Source of the DNA: Macrotrachela quadricornifera
Lineage: Eukaryota > Rotifera > Eurotatoria > Philodinida > Philodinidae
Direction of reading: 5' to 3'
Assembly (NCBI GenBank): GCA_022393335.1
Contig: JAJEKB010018114.1
Span: 1-64,000 of the forward strand
Length of the DNA stretch: 64,000 nucleotides
Below, in pieces: positions 39,845-50,500 of the stretch (the stretch's first letter is position 1; each line of letters starts with the position of its first letter). A program made the translations under genes and the position numbers. The notes beneath the pieces were generated by a model. The model was not told where the DNA came from and did no database searches. It saw only the letters and a program-made list of their open reading frames with translations.

Positions 39845-41174
39845 ACGGGTGGCGCATAAAGAATTGTGCTATTAGTATTTTTGAAATTTCTTCTCTATTA
39901 TCCCCTTGATTAGAAACACTGTTTTACCAAAAGATAGCACTTGCAATTCTCTATAAAATCATATGTGATTTAATCTAGAAACTATTCAGATGTATCTGCC
40001 CATGTCAGAAAAATCAGGCAATGACCGCCAAAATCGGTGATTAATCGCGATTTTTTTACCAACTATTATTTTGAGCACATAGCTAATTACACTATCAGTG
40101 TATGCTATTTTCACGATATTCGTAATATTATCATACTCTTTTGTTTTGGTGATTAATCGCAATTAACCACCGATTTTTTCAGTTCCAAGCATTCTGGGAA
40201 TACTTTTAATATAACCTTTAATAGATAACTTCTGACATCATATTCAAATTCAGGAACATCAGCTTGATATTCTATGAGATTTTCATCCAATCATTTTGAG
40301 TTTCAAATGCTGAGCAGTGAAAACTCAGCTTTTATTGGAGCTGATAGGATACAATTTTATGCAGATATTCGTCGTCTATCAATCTCAGCAAGTCCTTTCG
40401 CATCAATTAGTGAACAAAGACAACAGCTCTAGCTGATATATTTTTTCAAACGAACTCTAAAATGAATCTACCAAAAATCGGCAATTAATCGCGATTTATC
40501 GGACGATAATCGTTTCGATTAATCGTCGATTTTTTAACGATTTTCATGAGATGGGTAAAAAAGATGAAAAGTAAAAACATACAAAAGGGTGTAAAAAATC
40601 ACGGATCGATACTATGATAGTAAATGACCTCGCTTTGTATTCTATTTTTTGATCACTTTGATCTACGAAAAAACACATGCACCACAAGATACAGCGTGAA
40701 AAACTCTACAATTTTCGTGAGACCGTTTATTTTATAGTTGCACGTTCTGTTCTCAAAACGGACAAAGTTTTAAGCGATCAAATTTCGACTGTAAAAAAAT
40801 AACATTTTTTTTGGTCAAAGGTAAATTTTTTTTATTCCATCTTTCTATATAATTGGTTTTTTGTAAATCGTAGAGCTTTTCACGCTGCATCTTTTGGTAT
40901 TTGTATGTTTTTAACGGGGCGAAATGATGAAAAAATAAGACACAAAAGGTCCTCATTCATTTTGCTGATTCGTTTTTTTTTACAGCTTTTTATATGTCTT
41001 TATATTTCATCTTTTTTCAGATACATCTGAACAGTGCTTGGATTAGATCATATGTGATTTTATAGAGAAATTCAAACGCTATCTTTTGGTAAAAAAAAGT
41101 GTTTTTAATCAAGGGAATGATAGAGGAGAAATTTCGAAAACACTAACAGTGCAATTCTTTATGCGCCATCCCGT
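39845..41174. mobile_element. TA-flanked foldback DNA element (1.33 kb) carrying a nested insertion
   Basis: The left end ACGGGTGGCGCATAAAGAAT pairs with the right end, whose reverse complement is ACGGGATGGCGCATAAAGAA. Both ends are flanked by TA, the target duplication of Tc1/mariner-type elements. Pairing continues inward: CAGATGTATCTG with its right-arm partner, then AAAAAAGATGAA, then CAGCGTGAAAA near 40695 against 40880. Each arm is about 300-390 bp once the 557-bp insertion 39999-40555 is taken out of the left arm. No transposase remains. It is probably a non-autonomous foldback member of a Tc1/mariner-related family. Confidence 0.75.
39999..40555. mobile_element. 557-bp element (type C) with GATTAATCG palindromes, nested in the foldback element
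   Basis: Interrupts the left arm of the surrounding foldback element between CAGATGTATCTG and AAAAAAGATG; the right arm shows the uninterrupted site at about 41010-41030. The ends are imperfect inverted repeats, CCCATGTCAGAAAAATC and (complement) CCCATCTCATGAAAATC. Internal motifs near both ends repeat GATTAATCG and AATCGCGATT (about 40035-40055, 40148-40175, 40475-40540). No coding capacity. The exact target duplication is unclear (left flank TG, right flank TA). Confidence 0.65.
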
Positions 41175-41965
41175 TAATATTAGTTTTTATATATGTATGC
41201 CTACCTCTTTCAGTTCCAGATTATTTTTTGCTGAATTTAATTCATGTAAACTGTGAGACTGAGTTATTTTACACATAGAAACACGTGAAATATATTACTC
41301 ACTTGCATTCGCTTGTGATTTACTCAAGATAAGTTTTCCATGAAACGACAAAAGAATTATTTTTATTTCGTTTCACACATAGAGAAACGCTATGTAGACT
41401 GCATTTTATGTCATTAAACACTCGAGAAACTCTTGCAATGTAGTGTCTGTATCTTCCTCCAGAACCGTAAGAAATACATGTGCTAATAATGGAACTGATG
41501 AGGATTTGTTACTCAACATTTATAGAATTCGTTTTTGTTTTGTGGTAGAAAAGCGACTAGTTCTGTCCCTTCTTTTCCCTGAAATCGGTTTCGACATTAA
41601 AAGATAAGCTGTTTGTATTGCTCTCTTGATCAGAATCCATGTATTTGTTTCGAACACGACTTGTATCTTAGAAGTAAAGTAGAGAAGAATCTGATGCTTC
41701 GCTGTGGTTATACAATGATTTGTCATAGATGTATAGTGACTGGAAACACCGTCTTATATACTTTTTTAAAGAAAGTTGCAGAATAGTCCAGAAATTTCTC
41801 AACGGATTACTATATATTTTTTTCACAGATAGTTCTGAAGGGATTTACAGCATTGTCTACTCTTTCATTCCAAAAGATAACGTACTAATTTTTATAAAAA
41901 ATGTTGTGAAAAATAATTATAAAACATGTGTAGCATTTTTGCTACTATGAGACTCAAAAGGAATG
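41175..41965. other. Intergenic region, no gene recognised
   Basis: AT-rich sequence after the foldback element. Short open frames on both strands (for example 41520-41726 minus, 41729-41950 plus) show no domain and no splice pattern. Confidence 0.4.
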
Positions 41966-42332
41966 TAATGCTCTTCGCCAAATAGTAGATAGTCGAAAAG
42001 TGAGATCGCCAAAACTCGCGCCGAAAAGAACATTATCGAAAAAAAGATTGTCGAAATATACATCATCGAAATAAAGACCGCTGAAACTTTTTGATCATTT
42101 ATTACCAACAATATTTACTTCAACAATCTAATTATCGACGACCATCTCTTGCGCTTGCTTTCTAAATATCAATCATAAAATCGAAATCTATTTACGTATA
42201 GTCTCAAAAGCATTGCTGACAGCTTCGACTATCTAAACAACCGTGGTAAAAAAAGACATTGAAAAAAGTATCATTGATATTAGTTTCGACGGAGAGCATA
42301 CGTACCTTATTATTTGATATATTTCAACTTAG
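41966..42332. repeat. TCGAAA-rich decayed repeat
   Basis: Between about 41990 and 42085 the motif CGAAA recurs every 14-19 bp (for example TCGAAAAG, CCGAAAAG, TCGAAAAA, TCGAAATA, TCGAAATA). GCTCTTCGCC at about 41969 has inverted partners at about 42294 and 42421 (GGCGAAGAG). This suggests an old motif-array element whose borders are lost. Confidence 0.35.
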
Positions 42333-42418
42333 TTACTAACTTGACTCAGTTATTAACTTGATATGGTTACCAACTTGACTCAGTTACTCACTTGATATGG
42401 TTACCAACTTGATATGGG
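42333..42418. repeat. 34-bp tandem repeat, about 2.5 copies
   Basis: Copy 1 is 42333-42366, copy 2 is 42367-42400, and a shortened copy 3 is 42401-42418. Each opens TTACTAACTTG or TTACCAACTTG and closes ACTTGATATGG. Copies 1 and 2 differ at three positions. Confidence 0.75.
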
Positions 42419-42861
42419 TTTCGGCGAAGAGTATGCTTACCCTCAAAAAGTTATAGTGCAAATTTGAAGCTATCTCGTAACATATATAAGAACAAAAAAA
42501 ATAATAAAATGGAATTTTTGATTTTTTGATCAGAATTATTCCTAAGAACTCTACTTTTTCTGACCATGTTTCCATGACCTGTATATTTTATTACTTATTC
42601 TAAGAATTGTTAATTTTTATCTATAAAAAGTATTTCTGTTGTATTTTATTTGTTTTAAGATCTAAAATAAAGATATGTTATGCTTTTGAAACTACAGAGA
42701 ATAATATAATTTATAGATTGGTTGCTTAAAAAAAAGGACAACCGAATCAGTTTTGGTAAATAATTCCAATGAACATATGTTATATTATAAAAATGTTCTT
42801 CTTCGTCAACGATAAGAAAAACACGTGTCCAAAATATATAAAATAGAAAAAATTATCTGCA

Positions 42862-44421
42862 CCCAGGTGAAAGAATCTGACTGTAAGATCTTGTACGATT
42901 TATCCAAGATCATACAAGAACTTGCTATAAGATCTTGTATAAACTTACAAGATCATATAAAAATCTTATATGATCTTGTAGGATTCAGTAGGAAAATCTT
43001 AAAGCCACCATTTCTTATAAAATCCTACTATAGGATTCTTATATGAACTTATTGTATAATCTTGTAAGCTCTTGTACTATTCATATAAGATTTATTGGAA
43101 CAATCAGATGCATTATATGCTGCTTTTCTTGTACCATCTGCACGTTCTATCAGTTTTGTAAAAAGTTGGTGTCTCTTTGTTATAAATGTACTTTATTCAG
43201 GTATATATGAGTTACAATAGTGAGAGAAAAATTACAATATACAAATAATGCAGTAATAACTATATAGTATCTAACGACTACTATTTTGCATATATGTTAA
43301 GTAAAGTAAAAAAAAATACGCATCAAAATAAAAAGGATATATATAAATCACATGAAGAAATACAGATAAAAAAAATAAACATCAGCATGCAGAAATATAA
43401 ATCAAACAAATAACATCGATTAAAAAATATACAGATCGATCAAAAAATGAACATTAAAATACAAATATAGATCAAACAAATAATCACTACATTATATTAA
43501 TTTTAGTGTAATTAAAATGAAATTATTTTCATTGATTAGATTTAATTTTATTTCACTTCGTTCAAAATAGATTAAATAATTAACATCATTAGTTTGAAGT
43601 TTATCATACCAAGCAAATGCTAAAAATATAAGCCATGAGATAATAAAACAAATAAGCATAGATAATGAATTTTCGAACGTCTAAAAAAGATAAAACTAAA
43701 ATAATTTAGAATTTTACAAATGAGCATAAAAAAGTTCTATAACCTTATATAGTCTGATGCAGTCATTAAATAATTATACATCCTTTATAAAGAACTATGA
43801 AATATATATGTAGATTAGTAATTATCCAATTGGTTCATTTCTGCAAGCCAATCTAAAATATTTCGAAAAAGTTGAAATTATTAAAAATATTTTTTTAATC
43901 AAAATTTGAATAAAAAAATTAAAAAAAACTACCCTGTTCTCTAAAGACAAATGCAGAAAACGCTATCCTTTCTGTGACGATAAATTAAAAAAAATAAATA
44001 GGAAATATTATTTCTAAACAAAAAAAAAAAAGTTTGTTTCCATAAATCACTCTACAAAAATGTATTTAGAATTCTAAACTTATGTGAGCTCAAATTAAAA
44101 TGTATTCATTGTCTTAAAAATTATTTAAAATGCAAAACAATTGCTACATACAATACTATTTGTATAAGAAAAATCAAGAACTATGATCTTATAAGATCTT
44201 ATAAGATATTACAAGATTCTGCTTTTCTGAGTTTGTAAGAATCTTATAGCAAGAATCGTATAAGATTTATCAAAGCATCTTATAGTAGGAAACGCATCGA
44301 ATCTTAGAACAAGATATCTGTACGATTTCGTAAGATCCTATAGTATGAATCTGATGATATCTGATTGTTGGTAGGATCTTGTAGGTTCTTATATGATCTT
44401 AACAAGATTTCTCTACCTGGG
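42862..44421. mobile_element. 1.56-kb element (type D) with CCCAGGT ends and AAGATCTTATAAGATC-like arrays
   Basis: The left end CCCAGGTGAAAGAATC pairs with the right end, whose complement reads CCCAGGTAGAGAAATC. The flanks are CA on both sides, compatible with a 2-bp target duplication as in the type A element, which shares the CCCAGGT terminus. Subterminal regions of about 200 bp (42870-43090 and 44180-44410) are filled with AAGATC/GATCTT units in both orientations. The middle is AT-rich and includes one exon-like open stretch at 43492-43680 (-). No transposase was recognised. The right end lies only 80 bp before the RNF213-like start codon. Confidence 0.6.
43492..43680 (-). other. Exon-like open stretch inside the type D element
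   Basis: 63 codons on the minus strand, preceded by a good acceptor (TTTTTTAG at about 43681-43688) and closed by TAA. The translation starts TFENSLSMLICF and contains one hydrophobic segment (about 20 residues) followed by a polar tail. A second short acceptor-plus-stop stretch (DWLAEMNQLDNY) lies near 43810-43853. They could be remnants of a captured or element-encoded membrane protein. No family recognised and no matching upstream exon found. Confidence 0.3.
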
Positions 44422-44501
44422 CAGTAAAGTATATCAAGAAGATTTTATCTACTTTATATTTTATATAAAGGTAAAGCGACGAGTGTGTTGAAAATAAATA
44501 A
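44422..44501 (+). promoter_or_regulatory. Short upstream region with TATA-like motif before the RNF213-like gene
   Basis: Only 80 bp separate the type D element from the first ATG. TTTTATATAAAGG at about 44458-44470 resembles a TATA box. If the start at 44502 is right, the promoter is either this segment or lies inside the mobile element. Confidence 0.35.
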
Positions 44502-47500
44502 ATGATGTCTGAAGCAACTAATTGTGATGATACAATGGTATCGCAAAACAATATGACAAAATTAAAACATTATAGAGCATGTTTATATCTTCTACAATAT
44601 ACACGACCAAGTGATTATTTTACAATCGTAGCTTATTTTGATGATATTACGTATGAATTTACTCGCTTAGAGTCCATCGGTGCATGTGACATTAATGATA
44701 AAAAACCCTATATATATAGAGCAAGATTAAACCTATATATTGACGATGAAAGTCGTTTATATCATTTTTCAGAACACCGACTAATACCAGTTGGATCTTA
44801 TTATTTACGTTTGCGGAATTCATTTGGCCTGGAAGCAAAGGATCTTTATGACGATAAGAAGCCTCGATTTATCAAGGATTTACCTTTAGATGGATATTAC
44901 TTTCTATGTGATGTTGATTTTGTGCGTCAAACTTTCGGTCCTAATTTCGGTAAAATTTTTTAAAAAAAATTTCTTTCAGCTGAAAACTTCGTTTTTCTCT
45001 TTAGCACCTCCTACTAAAGTACCTTTTTGGAACCAGTTATATATGTATGCACATTATCTTCTTCGACATAAAATGTATGATGTATTGAATACATTAATTG
45101 ATCAATTTCAAGTCACCATTCACGAATATCAACAAGTACTTACAGCTATTGAACTAAATGATTTCGTTCATGGTTGTTCACTTTTTCTTGAAAATGTTAT
45201 AACTTTCGGTGATCAATATATTGTACATAAAATTCTCACTCGTATGATCGGTTTATTACCAATAACAGAAAAAAATTTTGATTTAACGAATCAAAAAGCG
45301 ATTTTTTTTACTTATACTTTTCTTTCGGATGTTGCAGCAAATTATGACAATATCCTTCAAATAATTTCAAAGCAAGAATGGGTTTTATTTCGTGATGGCT
45401 TGGTTATTTATCTCTCATATGGACTATTAACCATATCAGGACATACGATAGATTTGATTCATAAAATGGAAAACCCAGAATATAAAAAAGACTTAGCAAC
45501 TGCTCTATTACGACGGCTTATAAAATTAGATAAATCAATTTTAGGTTTGAATTGGACTGAACTATTTTTAGTTGCTGATCCTAAGTATATTGCATTAGAT
45601 GATCTTCAATTAATTGATTCAATGCAAATATATATTAAAACCTTATTACGGATCTTAGAAATAAAAAGTAATCCAGAAGAAATTCAGTCACAAATCAGTC
45701 AACAATTTAAGCAACTGATCTTTCAGAAGCATTTACCTAGTAAGATAAAAATGAAACATAAAATAAATGTTTAATTGTTTTGTTGTAGTTGATCTTGAGA
45801 GCATTATTTATTTATTGAAATTTCTACAATGTGAATCAGTAGAAACCGAGGAACAAACAAAAAATATGATAAAAATAGTTAAAGAAGTTATTGAATCAAG
45901 TAAATGGTTAGGGGAAAAGATAGAACAATATTTATATTCATTAAAAACAACTGTTGAACAATTTCAAGATATTCAATTAATTATTTCATCAATATCTACC
46001 ACATCGATTCTACTATCGGTAAAAAAAGTTGAGTTATTAGTGAGATTGATGAAAAATACTTCTGGATCATCTTCACTTGAATTTTATAAACAATGGTTTT
46101 ATTCGTTTTTAATTGGAAATGAACAAGCAAATGAAACGAATGAAGAAGAATATTGTGTATTATTACAAAATTGGTCGAACCAATTCCATGATGAAAACGA
46201 AATTTTCATCAAAATTCTGATGGAGATGGATGAATTCATAAACGCCTTTGAAAAAGAAAAATATCAAATAATTTTTATCCAATACATGATTTTCCTTTGT
46301 TTTCAGAGAGGTTTTCAGAAAGGTAAATAATAATAATTATTAAAGTCGAATTTAAAAAAAATTCTTCATTTAGGAGATATTTATTCTATTATCTTTAATG
46401 GTCTGGTTAATATTCAGAACCATATTTTTTTGAATGAATTTGCGAAACAATTTGAAAAACAATATTTAGACATTTCTCAAGATCAATTAAAACTGACACC
46501 TAATTCTTTGAATCCATTATGTAAGTTAATTAACATCAAAAAACAAATTTACGGTTCAAGTCGATTAGTTAATGACTTAATTGACCTGACTGTTTGTAAA
46601 ATCCAGTTTACTACCGAAGAAATCCTAGAATTTATTGTCCGAAATCCAAGTCGTACATCATGGATCTATGCAGTTTTATTTGAAGATTCTTGCAGAACTT
46701 CAGTACTACATGAAAAGACAATTCATCAGTTACTTACACTATTAACTACAGAAAAAGCATATGTTTATAATATAACGGTTAATTTGAGACGTCTTTCAAA
46801 TGATCAACGACTAATCATAGTTCAAATCATGAACTATATTGGTGAATGAACAGATAAAAAATATCATATTAATGCATTAGTTTTCAAACAAGAACATGAA
46901 TTGGATAAAAAAACACGGATCAAAGAAGAAATCATCAAATGTTTAAATATATATTGTCAAAATGCATATGATAAACAAACCTATCTTGATTATTTCGTCG
47001 AAATGGACACTCAATTAAAATCCGGAATCGTCCGTTTGATAAAACTTCCGCAGAAAATTATAGAATTGTCGGTAATTGCTGATTATCTGATTCCATTAGA
47101 AAAACTATACACTTGGAAAATACTTTTAGCAAAAAAACAACGATGTAAGTGATGCAGTGTAGAATTTAAATACATCTTTATTTTTGCTTTAAGATTATCA
47201 AACCCCTTCATCGATAAGAACAGAAGTCACCTTACCAGAAACTCTTGATGATGACTTACAGCCATCTGACACAGCGGAAGGTGGACTTCTTTTAGAAACT
47301 ACAATTTTTCACCTTTGTTTGAATTTATTTAGAGTTTTGCTCAGAATCAGATGTATTTTCGCATTCATATGGTAATGCAACATGTCAAACAACAAGCAAT
47401 TCAAGTGAAAATATATCGATAGATCAAAGATCATGTGGTGATATACTCATTGAAAATATTGATATTCTTTATGGATTCATTAATCGTTTACTAACAATCT

Positions 47501-50500
47501 GTATGGAATGGAGACATTTACCTATATCTGATGTACTCAGTTTATTCGCTGATAATGAATATAGTGATTATGATTTTGAAATTTTGAAACTGTTATTAAG
47601 ATCAAATGACATCGTCGATTTTAAATTAATATTAAATTTTTGGAATAATCGGGAGTCCCTTGATTGCTTATGCAGAGGATACGTAGAATTATGCAAAAAA
47701 TATGAGATTGAAATTCGAGATGAATTAATTGTGTTCCAAAATATTCTCCATGTGAATGACCAAACATCGGGCGAAACTTGTGCCACAGTTTATCAAGATT
47801 ATTCCGTTCATACTCCATCTAACTGCTCTGAATCAATATTAAAATTCATTAGTCAATGGAGTTCGTCACAGAAAATGTTCGAACTATTATATTCGCTTGA
47901 TCAGACTGATATTGATAATCTACTTGAAGTAGTCAATAATTGGGATGAAACATTAATAAATACCAGAACAGTATTAGACTTTGTACTAATTAAACGATTT
48001 TTGGACAAAGTGGACATTAAAATTAATCAATCAACAGATGTAGGAAGGCCTCGTGAATTGAATGACATTATCAATTGTTTTCAAGAATTATTAAATGAAA
48101 CCGAATTCGAAAATATCACAACTAGTATCGAATCTTGCTCTAGAAATCTGTCCATTATAAAAAATATTCATTTGAAATTAACAGGTAAAGATGAATCAAA
48201 ACGAAAACGTATTTTGGATATAATGGTTAACTCACAATTCAATTTGATATTCTCCAAGTAGAAGAAACAAATAATTCCAATGAATGTCATGTCGATGCAT
48301 ACATCACACATACCGATTGGGAACCATTGTTGTTTAATGATCTTAGTGATCTTCGTGATCGAGCACGTCTCATCGGAAATGCAAGTCATAATAACACGAA
48401 TAATCTACAAACTTATTCCGTCAATCAAATTCAACAGATAAAATCATTTATTTCTTTAGTTGATGAAATCCAGGTAATACTAGAAACTTTGACAGCACTC
48501 TATACAACTGGATATCCTGATATGAAACAATATCTTACGTCTGAAAAAAAATTCGCATGTACTACAGGAAATTATGATGAAACCATAAGGTTTAGGTCGG
48601 ATCTAGAAACAAAACTAGCGGAATGGGAGAAACAGCTTTGCGCTGAATATAAAACATGTATTAATCTGACTTACTTGTCTAATCAACAAATGAGTATGAT
48701 CGAAGATGCTGTTTACAAACGAACGACAATAAAGTCGCATGATTTGACTTACCATTTGTTCAAATTTATCGGTGTTGATCCCACATCCATTCAATTGGAT
48801 TTACTTCCAAGCAAAAGTGAACATCCTTTAGATCTTCTTAAAAACGGCGCTCTAATTCTCAGAAATAAATACAACAATCAAAACTTTTTATTGCAAGATG
48901 AAAAAATCAATAAAAAAATACTTTTGGTAGAAACAACTGATAATGGTATCTTACGTGCTATTCTTTCTCTCTTTCGCTTTAACAATATCTCGCCACCTAT
49001 TGCCAACCAACTGTTCTACTGCACAAGATATACCACTTGGGTAGAAATCAGAGCATTTGTTTATCGTTATTTTTATTCACAAACATTACATCAACTCATA
49101 CGACCTGAACTATTGTCTATAGTTATTCAAGACAAATTTGCACAACTCCTTAATCAATTGATTGCGCAGTCTCCCAAACATTTCTTTCGTTTAGGTATTA
49201 TCACAAATGTAGCCAGCTCTCATTTATATCTTATCAATGGTATCATAGAACAACAGGTTATACAAACAATCTATGATCAAGATCTACTTAATGACGATTC
49301 TTTAGGAAACAGTATCCGATATCTTATTGGTGATCGTTGTATGCTGGTAACATCTAGAATATCGGGTTTGGGTAAATCAACTTACATACAAAATGAAATA
49401 CAACGATCTGACAAAACTTATATCAAGTTTCCTATCAGTGGCGATATGAATATTGATATTTTAATACAAAGACTACGTAATGAAAAGATTCAATCAGCAC
49501 GATCATATATTGCTCTTCATATCACTATTGGTCCAGTTGAGAATGTTCAACAACTCAACGAATTTCTCTATTCTCTCATTATTTTTCGTTGTTTTCGACT
49601 TGGACAAACGCCTGTCGATGTACCTAATGAGATATCCATATATATTGAGCTTGATTCATCTTTATATTTGTCCAGTTTTGAAGAGAAGATTGTTATATTC
49701 AAATATCTGAAAAAGAAGTATAACGAACGACTCGAATGGAAGGAATTAAATATTACTTCAACTGAAATCAAGTTGGTTGTTAATTACCTACAGGCAATCA
49801 AAGATAAAAAGATTAATGAAAATGACATACAAGAAAACCCAGAAACTACTCTGGATCAATCAATTTGTATTAGTCTTTTTGACAAATATTTTCTTCCAAA
49901 AAAAAATCTTGAGTTCATTTCATGGACACAATTATCCATATTTTTATCAGTTTATTATACACTATTTTCCAGTTTTTCCAAATGTGGCTTTTTCATGGTT
50001 GATTCGGAGGTACAATCATCATTACGTTCGGACCTTCTACAGAGTTTAATGGACTCATCCGATCAGCTTACATCTTTAAGTGTGGAAAAAGTTCGTCAAA
50101 ATCAACGTGTAATCAATGACGATGAGAAGGAGATATTACCATTGAATGAAGCGATCATTCGATGGGATCAATTACACCCATTCATGCTGATTTTTACTAG
50201 TGCTTATGAGCCATTATTCGTTTATCGAACAGAAAAAGACATACCATTATCACTTAAAAATGCATTCCTTTCACATTATATACAAATTAATATGAAAGAA
50301 GTGATTACTTTCGAGAATGTACCACGGCGAGGTTTTTTTCCATGGTTTCGTAAGCTAACACCAGTAAAAACTGTTAAGCTAGTTTTTCCATCAGCAGAAA
50401 CTATAAGGCAACAATTAGATGAATATCTAATTGATCCGAATCAAATGTCGCACGAACAGTTCTTTCTTCGACTTACCTCGCTATCAACAAAATATTTTAT

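Noticed and set aside
39999..40555. Clean 2-bp target duplication for the nested type C element
   Set aside because: Left flank TG and right flank TA do not match, and comparison with the empty site leaves one base unexplained.
46847..46849. In-frame TGA taken at first as a second recoded stop in the RNF213-like gene
   Set aside because: A plausible 39-nt intron (46842-46880) removes it and preserves frame, so recoding is not needed.
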